Position numbers and translations under genes: made by a program. From assembly GCF_947623445.1 (NCBI RefSeq), contig NC_135244.1, positions 16,864,860-16,928,859 of the forward strand: a DNA stretch of 64,000 nucleotides. The letters run 5' to 3'. The notes beneath the pieces are model-generated. The model worked only from the letters and a program-made list of their open reading frames with translations, searched no databases and was not told where the DNA came from. Every line of letters begins with the position of its first letter. Position 1 is the stretch's first letter. The stretch is from Clavelina lepadiformis (Eukaryota > Chordata > Ascidiacea > Aplousobranchia > Clavelinidae). Of the stretch, positions 26,107 to 37,360 are shown piece by piece.

Positions 26107-28466
26107 TTTGTTACAATTGTCTTTCTTAGCTTTGCTTGTCCTTTGCTGTTCTGGTCCTTTTTATAAGGCTATTGTCATCAAAACTCTATAATGCTTAGCT
26201 TTCTCAAACCAACTGCTTAACACGCAAGCTGCACGAGTCGTGAAAACTACTAGCGAAGCAAAAACACTCCCTTTAGTGTGGTGACTGAAGTAATATATAT
26301 ATTGTAACAGCAACTAGCAATGTGGTTGCGTAGCTGCCCTACTTTTTCGTGAAGAAAAAAATGGTGTCGCAGTGAAAAAAGCCCCGCTGGCTGATGAGCA
26401 CTGGATTGTTTTAGTTTAGTGTTTTGTGAAGGTCTAAAAATGCTTTTCAATGTCAACGAAGCAATCGATAACTTGCAGGTTACGGTACGCAGCCAGCCAC
26501 CTAAGTGTGTAAGCTACACTTACACTTGTAGGTTTTCATCATATTGGTAAATTGGTCGGAGTCGTATGATAGAGATAGCAATGAACGAAATTACATTAAA
26601 TGGAAACACGTGAAAGCACCATATTAGTTATTTCATTAACAGAAATGTTTTTACGTAATGGATACCGTTTTTCATAGGTGGACATAAAATTTTCAACCTC
26701 GTTAAAAACTGTGTACTTTAGCATTTTGGAAACGTTAGCAAGTAGCACTTTCGCAATATTTGCTGCTGAGTTTAATTGGGCGCAGTCTTTAATTATTGTA
26801 GGCTACGTCAGCAAGTCTGTCGGCGTTACCTGTTGAAATAGGGATATCACCTGTTGTAGGCTGTGAAAGATTTCTTAAGATTACGCAAAACCTTTGGTCG
26901 TTGTTTACGAGTTTTCTTGTGTCGCAATAAGACGCAGACGCGGATTAAAAGCAGAAACGATTCAAACTGCATGACGATATATTGCTTCAACTCATTTAAT
27001 TTAATAATTTCAGCAAAACAGAGAACCAAGCTACGTTTTGTTTTATCGCACACATATTGGTATTGAGATTATATTGCTGATAATAATTGATACTGTAAGC
27101 TTGTGTATAGCATTACCACCAGCAATTTGTTACACAAACCATTACATTAACAACTTTTAGTCATTGTTCTGACCAGAAATAAGGCTTCCTGTAAAGGAAT
27201 ATGACGTGTTCTCAAGTAGATGTTTAAGTCATGAACGTTTTACAATTAATTTTAATCAATTATTAAATAGAATTTATGGTATGTTTGGCCAACCACGTTT
27301 TCAATATTCTCTATTGTATTGTTTAAGTTTTTAAACATTACGCGAATTTGGTTAGTTAACTATTATTGACACTTTGCGTGACTTATTTCATGAACATGTG
27401 CGTTTCAACTCCTTTTTCAGTCTATTGACACAAAATCCAGATCAAAAGACGAAGCGCACATACAGTATCCTGAGATGAATTCGAGGTTGATGCAACGCTG
27501 TTAATACAAGTCAAACCACAGCATATTGACTTCTCTTAACATGAATTCGGGAATGTTATAGACTTTTCGAACTTGCTGACAGACTGGTACTAGAATGCCT
27601 TCATTACCTGCTGTGTATTCAAAAATTCATGTGATATTAACGTTTAATGATGTCTTCCTACAGGTAAAAACTACAGGTAAATGTTTTCAAGGTTTTCATA
27701 AACCCTACTTGCTACGGCTAACTAATCAATCTGGAAACCATAATAATCAACATAAATAGACATTACAAAAAATGAATAAGTTATGGTATAAGCCTACTAG
27801 AGTTACCTTATAAATGTCTTTCACGTCAAACAATTTCTGTTGGTGTGATGTCAGCCTTCGAGTGCCTTAACGCAACTCAATGCGCTTCAACCTCATATTG
27901 AACAGGCTACGATAAAATGCTTATATGGGATGTGGAAAATTCGCATGTACTGTACTAGCTCATTGCTTTTCAACCTGTGAGATTGTACGCACTAGTGCGT
28001 ATAGAAAAAAACGGTAGTGCGGATGACGAACATGGTGCGGATGAAGTTCGAATGAAAATCGTTTCTAATTTATTATTATTTTTCTTATTCTTAAGCAACG
28101 CTGATTGGTTGTGCAAGTTTGACGTTTTCTCGCTTACCCTGTCCATGGAGGCATGATGTGTGATTCATAGCAACGGAAGACATTTCGCGATATATATGTT
28201 GTTGAGCTGTTCCAAGCACACCACTGCGGCTAACTTGATATTTTTTTATTGATAAATAAAATTTTTCGAAGCCCAGGCATAACTTGACCCGGAGAGACGT
28301 CACAAAAGAGCGTCTATATTCCTCCTTGTCTAAAACACGACTGATTCGAATGAAGAGAGGTAAACGCAATAATTCTTTGGGCAAATAAACGTGGTGTCCT
28401 GCCGCTACCTAACGGACAGGGTGGTTAACGCTACAATTTGACCTCGATTTGTTGAACGTTGTCTAC

Positions 28467-28488
28467 ATGAATTACATATGTAATTCAT
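28467..28488. repeat. Perfect 22-bp palindrome
   Basis: ATGAATTACAT is followed directly by its reverse complement, so an 11-bp arm pair with no spacer can form a hairpin or cruciform. No gene is adjacent. It may be chance in AT-rich DNA or a palindromic protein-binding site. Confidence 0.7.
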
Positions 28489-29982
28489 ACATCATAATTA
28501 TACTTCCGTTGGTCATATGACCAGGCTCAAATAAGTCACGCCATGTACGTGATGTTCCCACACATAATGGAACTTTCTAGGATAGGTGAATAATACGACT
28601 GGTTGCAAGATCTTTGAGAAGACATATTTCTGAAACGAGTATTCGTTTGGCTTATAAAAATTAATCAGTACGATTTGGCAACAACAACAATCTCTAATTT
28701 GACCAACATTCTGAATGACTGATTATATTATAGTTTAATTAAGCGAATAACAAATGCAACGCAATTGTGTCCGATTAACAATCTATACATATTGGCTACT
28801 AAATATAATTGTGTAGGAGTTCACCACTCGCTGTAGTCAGCACAATAGTGAGACGGATCGACTTCAAACCTCTTGCGAGAAAGGCTGCTATTCGCACCAT
28901 GTTAAATAGCCCAAGAATTTTATTTTAAACTTAATAATCTTTTTACTTTTTTGCGCCGGCCTGACTTGCTACAACGCTCTGCACAATCTTAGTAAGCTGT
29001 GCCCCAGCCTGGCCCAGGTATCAATCGTCAAGGTCAAGGTATCGTCACCGCTTTTACGTCAGTAACTTATAAACTTTGATGTACAATTTAGCAAAGCTGT
29101 CTTCAAGTTGCAATTGAAATATATTTTGACGACCATCAAAACAACTTACAACAATTATAAAAAGTGAATCTCTCTCTTATATTAAAAACTTGGATTAAGT
29201 CATCAGTGCTAAAACAGGTAAGAACTGATAAATGATACTTGATGAATCTAAAATTTACTTCAGTACAATCAGCATAAATAGCCAAGTTGTTTGAGGTAAA
29301 AATACTGAGGTTTAGTTTTAATATCTTATAAATTAGATATGTTTATGGGGTATATGGCACGTGTGTCGATAGAAAAGCTTATATAGCGTATACAGTAGTA
29401 CGATCGTTTAGTTATTTCACCAAGCCACAAACTTCGATTTTTTTTGTTTGGTGAAGAACAACGCGGTATACTCAAATTCAAAATGCTAGTTCATTTTTTA
29501 ATAAAAGTATGGTCCTTTGCATGTGAACCGCTTCATTGCAAGATGTCAGAGTCTTTTACTTTGTACCTTTGAGCGCATGTTCGATTGAGCTTATATACAG
29601 GGATGTGCCAAATTCAAAAATATGCTGATTTGTATGAATTCGAATAAGGTTGAGATAATTGGGTAAATCCGAATCTGATAATTTGCTCAGCCATTTCCTT
29701 TTTATCAAAGTACATATCGAGCAACATAATGATGCATAAAGTTGTCTTTTTGTTGGTGAATGTAGGCCTAAAAACAAATCTGTTTTCCGTTTCTACGGCG
29801 ATGAAATTACTCATAACCATTAACTTTTCTATGCGGTCAACTTGAATCGAATCATGATTTCTAAATGACTCGACTTGTGTTTTAAAACGACTGACTTTTC
29901 TTAACTTGCCACTCGAGGTTGATAACTCTATTCGTTACAAATCTGCGCCACCGTTATAACACAATAAACACAACGTTTCCTG

Positions 29983-30165
29983 GAACAGCGTATACAGTTG
30001 TTTTGCGATGTATATGGCGCAGTAGGCTACGTGTCAGCCCTTTTCCTTGTAACCGCTTTGATTCCGTCCGACAACGTGCATCGACATTTGCGCCGTAGAA
30101 CAGAAACAGGTAAATATTGCCTGCCTTAGCGGCTATCACCGATACACCGAAATAATTCCACTGTA
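29983..30165 (-). pseudogene. Possible ankyrin-repeat-like exon or fragment
   Basis: The minus strand has an open stretch with IAAKAGNIYLFLFYGANVDA, which resembles the second half of an ankyrin repeat (AAxxGxxxxxxLLxxGAxVDA). It is preceded by an AG after a pyrimidine-poor stretch and followed by AAC|GTTGTG. No second repeat, start codon or neighbouring exon could be linked to it. It could be an exon of an unrecognised gene, a decayed copy, or chance. Bounds are approximate. Confidence 0.25.
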
Positions 30166-30309
30166 TATACCCTGTACCATAGAAGCACAAAATGTAATGA
30201 AAATTTCCGACATTTTAAGAAAATTTGGAGAGTTTGGATTAGTTTAGGTAAAGGCATTGGATAAATTTTAATGGGATACAGTACAATGAGTACAGGGATC
30301 TCCAAAGAT

Positions 30310-30784
30310 TAGGGTTACCAATTCTGAAGAGGCAAAATTCGGGACGAACTTCGATCACCATTTCGGTCTGAACCAAAATAAAGTGCTGAATGTTAGTGCT
30401 ACTCTTTTGAAACTGATTGTATGCAGTGACTGAAGCTATAACCTTTTTTATAGCAAGTTTCAAGTTTATTTTTCATGACACATAGTAATAAACCAAAAAA
30501 TAAAACACGTTAAGATAATGTAAAAGCAATTACTATGTGTCAGGAATGGCAGCAAAGTGACGGCAAGGTCTTCAGGACATATATCTGTTTATTTACTTAG
30601 TGTTCATTATAAAACTTGCCATCGGCTGGCCACCGGTGCGACTGCATCAGGAAAAAATAACAAAAAATAACCACTACAACAAGATTCGGGACTTATGTCA
30701 GATTTTCATCTTTTTTTCGGGACGCAGATTTTAGCAGCGAAATTCAGGACATGTCTCGAAAAATCGGGACGCATGGCAACCCTA
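30310..30784. mobile_element. hAT-type MITE with TAGGGTTRCCA ends
   Basis: 475 bp with ends TAGGGTTACCA and, reversed, TAGGGTTGCCATGCGTCC. It is flanked by a perfect 8-bp duplication CCAAAGAT at 30302-30309 and 30785-30792. No coding capacity. The right end shares a subterminal CGTCC...ACATGTCC...GAAT layout with the element at 58453-58906, suggesting one extended family. Confidence 0.92.
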
Positions 30785-30792
30785 CCAAAGAT

Positions 30793-33700
30793 CAGTGTTG
30801 CCAGTAGCCTGTAACCTGTACCTCATATTAGCAATTTTCTGTTAAGGGTATATTTTATCACCGTCAGAGACGACGAAAGTCTTCAGCAAGCCGCTGGTAT
30901 ATTAACATGAAAAGAAGCATTTGTTATAAACAATCTTGTATGATTTAGCTGATATAGTTTTATTCCATTTTCATAATTGTTGCTTTTTACAGGAAACCAT
31001 CTGGTACCGTCAAACTATGGAAAGGTTCACCAAAGGTGAATCTATATATCTATATAGCTAGGAGTTGATTAGGTTTCTCAAAATGATAAAAGCCAGTAAA
31101 GCATGATTTAATATAGGCTTTATACTGTAATAAAATGGTTTTCTGCTTCGATCAAATGTTTTCGGCTTCAGTCAGATCCGACTTATGTTGCAAGCCGGAG
31201 ATGGAGTTTGAGATCTTCTACTTCAACAGCACAGCAAATTAAGTGAAAACGCAGAAGGTATACTAAGTAAAGGTGTAGAAACATTCCTAATTTTACAGCC
31301 TTGATCAATGCCACATTGAATGCTTTCAGATGGTGGTGCCATTTTGACGATGACACTAACGTCAATATTGACCGCCTGCTGGAGTATTTAGAAACTTAAC
31401 CTGGAAAGAACCTCACTATATTGGAAATGATCGTGGATTGCATTGCGGTTTCAAGGCAATTTTAAAAATTATTTTCGAGAATACTGTATTATTGTTAGCT
31501 TAATCGCAAAGATGGTGTCAGTTGTCTGTCTGTAACTTTAAGTCTTTCTGTTTTATACTATGTTTGAATTTGAAACAATTCTATAACACAAGATTAATTT
31601 TCTGGGCCCCCAATACTACGGTCAATATTTTACTGGAAGTGTATCGAGTGCTTATCGAGGTCTTTAACTCGCTTAATGAAACCATTTTTTGGGTAAGTTA
31701 ACTTTGTCTTAAGAATGCTAATCTTAATATGCTTACCACACGTTCTAAATGAATTATTTAGAGCACCAATTAACTTACACGCCACTTTGAAAGCTTTTAG
31801 AGTTTTACTAAGCTTATAGCAATATAGTGGTGAACGGTGACATCAGTTTCTATATGAATTTTACGTCCAATTTATCCAACCTTTCTTTTTTCCCGAAGCA
31901 AATCTATCTCATTTTGTATTTGCAGAAAGGGGACGTTTGTAGAATTTTGCGAGCAGACTAATAAATCTGATCACATATTAATGGGTGTTTTGATAAACAG
32001 GATTTTGAACGTTATCTTGACTCCCAGCAGCCTCTTTCACGACCATACTTTCGGAAAAAGCTTTGAAGACGTTGATACAGACGAATGAAAATCCCAGGTT
32101 AATGCTTATAAGAAATGAGAATGAAAAAAGCACCGTCGCTTAGAATTACAGATAACAAAATCGGTAGCATAGGCTATAGCTTTTAAGCTTCTATCAAGTC
32201 AGGGTATCACTTCAATATAAAGGTCAAGTGTGTGTGAGTAGTCTATATATCTCCCACAAAAAGATTTACACAAAAATTAAACGAAAACGACTTGCTAAAG
32301 AATGGTTGGATTTTCAAAAGCTAATTGCGAAATATTTTGAATTTCCGTTTGCAGTATCATTGCAACGTTATAAAACTCATACTTTCTATAGGAAAAAACA
32401 TCACTACTTTTAACAAGTTACATCTCGGTATATATAGTAGGCCTATTAATTATATCACTGCTTTTTTGACTTTTTTGCCCTTTGCTCCTAATTGGTCATA
32501 ATTGCTTTCGAAAAGGTTAGCGACGGAGAAGAACGTTCCCGCTTAGCATTGTTCTATATCTATACGCTGTTTCCAGCTAATGTTTGAGCAGTGAAATATG
32601 ATGTTAGGACACGTTTCATTAATCCACATAAAGATTTGAAATACAAGAAATGTACTTAAGTCAGCTTCAGGGTGTAAACTTATGATGTTGTTATATACCA
32701 CATATAAGCCAATATCTATCTTGCGCATAGAACCTAAAAGCCTCCCTAATTTCTACAACCAAAAATAGGTTTTAATATAGATAGGCAATACCAGGCATGT
32801 AAATATTCTCACTTTTTCTATTCTGACAAATGTTTTGCGCCGAAGACATGAGAGTCTTTATTGGAGCATCATCCAAACTGGGTGTTCTATTTTTCGCGTA
32901 TATTATTGCAGTTAAAAGGTTTTAATGCTTGTTTATTATACTATATTTATGGCAAAATCATGCGTACAGGGCATGTTAAATTTACTAATCTTTTTGCCGA
33001 AAGCATTAGACTGGAAAGAATTTCACATACGTTTTTCTTAATTTCAAATACGTTTTAGGTGACGTATGTCTAACATAAGAACTAAAAACCATGCAAAGTT
33101 AAAGTATGAAGTTAGCGGTCAACGAAAACAAATGAACTTTTGAACTAATTCACCATCTGTCAATTAAGTGTTAGCACAGTTGCATATCTTTATGCAATTC
33201 ATTTAATGACACTGTAGTCTTACTACAAAAGTTAACTGATTTACTTCTGAAATCACAAATCCGTCTGTAAGGTTTCTGCTTATATTGTAGTTTCAGAAAG
33301 TTTTGCTCAGTGAAACAAAAAAAATCCTCAGTTTGAAAGTTTCTTAAAGGAAACACTACTGTTGCATCTCATTTCTATGGTTTTCGTTTATTTATTTTAG
33401 AGTAAATACGAATGGTCGTTGTCAAACCCGTACACACTTTGTCTAAATAGATTACACTGGGCAAAGAGATTTAAACACGTGTTTAAATCTCTTTGCACTG
33501 GGCAACATTTTTCAACTTATTTTTTATTCCTTGCTCGTTTCAAGTTTATCTAGATTCTAGACTAATGTGGCCATGCTGAATCCAAATCTGCCCTTAGATT
33601 TTTTCTAACACATCACGTTTTTGAGATATGATATATGCACAAGACAACCCTTAATTGTCATTTCAGCTAATTTGATAAAGTTCCCATTTTTATTTATTAT

Positions 33701-35012
33701 CAGACACAAAGGCTTAACTGAATGTTACATTGCGCTTGGTAACAAGTGAAAGAGTAAAAGGGTAGAAAGATTGTAAACGTTACAACAGTATATATATGGC
33801 ACACCAGTTCAAGCGAGGTAATTTATCTGAACGTCATAAAGGAGAGTTTAAGTTTGGTCAACAACTGAATCACAAGATCCCAAAATAAAATCCCAGCATT
33901 TACAAAACAACCCATGACACGTGACATAACCGTCACAACACAAAGGCATTACTTAAAGCGAAAACTTCACTGTGTAACATGCACAGACTGCACTATAGGA
34001 ACCAAGTTCACTAACCACTTGACTACCGAGCGGGTGGTTACATCTTTGTATCTCTTTAATTTTTACCTTTAGAATAAGCCAAATTTTCGTAGCCAAATAT
34101 TTTCATTTTCTACCTTATTTTTCTCCAGCTCTGTTTGAAGTTAATTTGTGACACGCCACTAGCCACATACGAAAAATTCAAACTGGCTTCACCATGGTTA
34201 ATAAAGCAACACAATTCTCGCAAAAGACCGAACGTGTTTTTTACTAACTAAGGGCTTTACTTTGATTTAGTTTGCTCAATTTGTCAGTGCTGGGCGAGAG
34301 TGTGTACTGTTAGTCTAATTTCTCTAGTCTAGTGAATACAGTAGCCTTGGCCAAACGGTGATGAAAATTGTAAATTTTGGAATACCGGTAGCGGTATACT
34401 GGTATGAACATCCGTTATACAGTTTAAAGTTAAACGAAAGTTCATTTGTCATTGCGCTACCAAGTTACAGTAATCTAGCTTATATGTGCCAAGCGAAAAT
34501 TATATTCCGTCTATTAATTATTACCCATAATACCGAAAGGCTTCGGCCAACTTTAATCACGATTTGGTATGTTTATCCTCGGACTGAGGATAGTCTTTGC
34601 ACTACTTGAAACCGGGAGGATTTCTTATCGCTGGAGCCCTGGTTACCGAGCTAGGCCTAGCCTAGCATTTCTGCATTTGTGCAAGTTCCCATTGTAGCCT
34701 AGGAGTCACGAAAGGACTGAAATGGAAAAACTTTTTTTCGGTGTAAAAGTTAGTTTAAGTTAGGCCTATTTATAGGGTTTACTTGAAATTAGGTGTAGAA
34801 TGAAGGAGGAACAATTTGTGTTTAGGCTATTATAGGCTATGTTAATTACATTTAGTTAGGTTAACAAGAAATAACTTCAAGCAATGTACAAATGTTTTTC
34901 CAGTGAAACAGTGAATATGGTGAATCGAATAGGCTTATATAGTATTTAGGCCACTAAAGAAAGTGCCTCTTTTACTGTAATTAGGTTATGCGGTTGCGGC
35001 ACGTAAAAGGTT
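30793..35012. other. Gene-free interval
   Basis: About 4.2 kb with only short unsupported frames. The one clear structure is a 36-bp palindrome at 33461-33496. No exon series with matching phases was found on either strand. Confidence 0.45.
33455..33504. repeat. 36-bp perfect palindrome flanked by 9-bp direct repeats
   Basis: GCAAAGAGATTTAAACAC is followed directly by its reverse complement (33461-33496), with CACGTG at the centre. The 9-mer CACTGGGCA occurs at 33455-33463 and again at 33496-33504, overlapping both palindrome ends. This looks like an inverted templated duplication with a repeated flank rather than a normal transposon. Confidence 0.85.
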
Positions 35013-35020
35013 TGTGGTTG

Positions 35021-35364
35021 CAAGGCCGGATTTACCAATAGGCTAGGCAGGCTGAAGCCTAGGGCCTCAAAGTCCAGGGGGCCTCGAAATTCAATTTCGA
35101 AGTTTGGGATTGATGTCGATTTAATTGCTTTAGAGAATCCATTTTCTATGCATAACTACTGAGGGAATTTTGACACCTTTAGTATACCATTTTGTACCAA
35201 AGAGATACCAAAATTACGAACATGTAGATAGTGCCTTTTTTTTAATTTTTTTTTTTAGGAACATTGGTTGCTTTCTCCTGTTTAAGATGTACCGATGGCA
35301 ACCCTGGGTATAGGCCTCACAAATGGAATAGCCTACGGCCTCTCATGGTCTAATTTCGGCCCTG
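35021..35364. mobile_element. hAT-type element with a second element nested inside
   Basis: The left end is CAAGGCCGGATTTA and the right end reversed is CAGGGCCGAAATTA. A perfect 8-bp duplication TGTGGTTG lies at 35013-35020 and 35365-35372. Inside it, about 35169-35306, is an incomplete inverse-orientation copy of the element found at 57838-58196, ending in GATGGCAACCCTG and including its T-rich tract and TTAGGAACATTGGTTGCTTT. No coding capacity. Confidence 0.88.
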
Positions 35365-35372
35365 TGTGGTTG

Positions 35373-36867
35373 CCACCTGCTGGTTAGGAGAGCTGAAAGT
35401 TAATGCATCTTGAACATTTTACTCATCATGCCAATTTATAGTAAATAAACCAAGAAATGAGGCTTCAGTGTACGCCATCACGCCAAAAGTTTGGTTTGTG
35501 CACACACGATTTTGCACAACCAATTTGCTTCATTATATATTTATAAGTGAAATTATGTTACCAGTATTAGTCAGCCAAGTGCCCCAGCAGGCAAGCTGTT
35601 AAAACTTTTACATAATGTTCCAATTATCAATGGTGTATACTGTCGTTTTCCTTGGTACTTTTATAATGGCCTATATTGTGATATGTATTAGAAAATATAA
35701 TTTTATTGTAAATAAGCACTAAACATATAGCAGATATATCAGTCAGATATGAAGTTATGCCTTGGCAAACATGTTGTTGTCAGCCTGGAAAATATTTTTG
35801 TCCTTGGCAAAAATATTCTGGTATTTTATCAGTTTTCACTTGCAATGTGTTACAGTAGAACTCACCTAAGCCGTTGCCTATCGCTTGGTCCCCACAGAAA
35901 GCCTATTGTTTTCTGTAGTATCAATTTCGGCTCAGTCATCTTAACCTAACTCGTCTATTTGTTTAATTTGTCATTGTTCTTGGTTACAATGAGTGGAATA
36001 ATTCGCTTAACTCGCTACCGTTCTTGCTTGTATGGCCAAAATAATTCACATAAGTAGTCAGGCTTTTAAAACACTTGACGACGAGAAGAGACTAGCTATA
36101 GTGAATAGAAAATGTCGGTTTTAAAAGCGCAGTTTTGCTTTTACTATCGAATGGAGAGTCGTGTTCTGTCTTCTGCAGAAAACCATCAAACCGGTTATGA
36201 TTGTAGCAGCTTAGGGCTGTTAGGTATGAGGTAGTGCCTGTTTAGTAGATTTACGCTAAAAGGCTAGTTTATGTACAAAATTAATATCAAAATATCTAGA
36301 CATGCATTAAGTTTTTACCAAAAACTATTTACAGAGTTTTTTTAATCTAAATGTAGTACCTCAAAATATGCAATAAAAAATTTGATTTTGTGTTGTTTGC
36401 CTAAGTCAAATTTTTTCCATTCCTCTTAAGGTAGTGACTTAGGCAAATTCTACTATATTGGCTTGTACTCAGTGTCTTCATTTAACTCCATAAGCTGCTT
36501 TATACCTTTTTTAAAGTTATCATTGTTTTACATTGAACTAAAAATGTTTAAGCTTTTATATCTTGCCGTGTTTAAGTGAACAGTAATGGTGTTTTTTTTC
36601 ATTTATACGTATTAGTGTATCACTAAACCAGTTCTGCTAATTCATATAAATGCCAAACAAAATGTGGAAGATTGCACTTGGTCTAATGAGAAATATAACC
36701 AAAGGCAATTGAATGGAATTCTTGGGAATAATACGATTGATGTTTTGTCTCTTTTTTGTACTTTTCTCCATCAATCCGGTTTTGTCATGTTTCTTTTTGG
36801 ATTCATCAGCATGTGGATGTCAGACTGTCACGGTTCGTATGGTTACATTACACATGTAATATATGTC
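35373..36867. other. Upstream region of the adhesion GPCR gene
   Basis: About 1.5 kb before the first candidate Adgra exon, probably holding its promoter and 5' UTR. I could not identify a core promoter or any other coding exon with confidence. Confidence 0.4.
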
Positions 36868-36930
36868 ATGCACACATCGGCTACATTACTCTGCTCTTTT
36901 ACAATTGTTTGTCACAAAAGTTGGGCCAAG
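36868..36930 (+). CDS. adgra: Candidate first exon (signal peptide) of the ADGRA gene
   Basis: ATG at 36868 opens 21 codons, MHTSATLLCSFTIVCHKSWA plus K, ending in phase 0 at AAG|GTGGTA. That would join in frame to the exon at 37361. The stretch resembles a short signal peptide. The same frame is open further upstream, with ATGs at 36787, 36817 and 36823, so the start is uncertain. The donor is weak. Alternative first exons further upstream cannot be excluded. Confidence 0.3.
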
Positions 36931-37360
36931 GTGGTAACTTTTTTGCATTCAACAATATATTTATATATTAAAAAAAGTTTTCACTAGCATTCTTATTTTG
37001 TCAGCTCTGTATTTTAAAGAGTGAACAAAAATTTGCGGTTACATAGAAACTTTAGACTACAACAGCTATGTTTTCGGCTTTTTTAGTTTGTATTAAGTCA
37101 TTTATTCGTCATATGTGCCATATCTTTATCAATATATATAAATCATTATGCATAGTGCAGTGATATATCTCACAACTTAACTTAATTCATTCTTGGAGGC
37201 TGTTTAAGTTCAAAGCATTTTTAAATTTCAAAGCAATATTTTAGCGTTAGATATTTGGAAAGTATATAATATTTAATACTATGCTCATGGAAAATGCCGT
37301 TAGTGTAGTTTCATACAAATGGCAATTCAAATGTATAAAGCTATGTTGATATTGTTGCAG

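Larger units (their letters stand above)
26107..30301. other. Gene-poor interval
   Basis: About 4.2 kb upstream of the Ig gene. It includes a perfect 22-bp palindrome at 28467-28488 and a weak ankyrin-like fragment near 29980-30180 (listed separately). Other reading frames are short, lack splice context and show no recognisable family. Confidence 0.45.

Noticed and set aside
28091-28384. 97-codon minus-strand frame
   Set aside because: No recognisable domain, no splice partners, no signal peptide. Most likely chance.
29556-29820. Two overlapping minus-strand frames near the ankyrin-like fragment
   Set aside because: Neither frame shows a family, and no phase-compatible junction joins them to the fragment.
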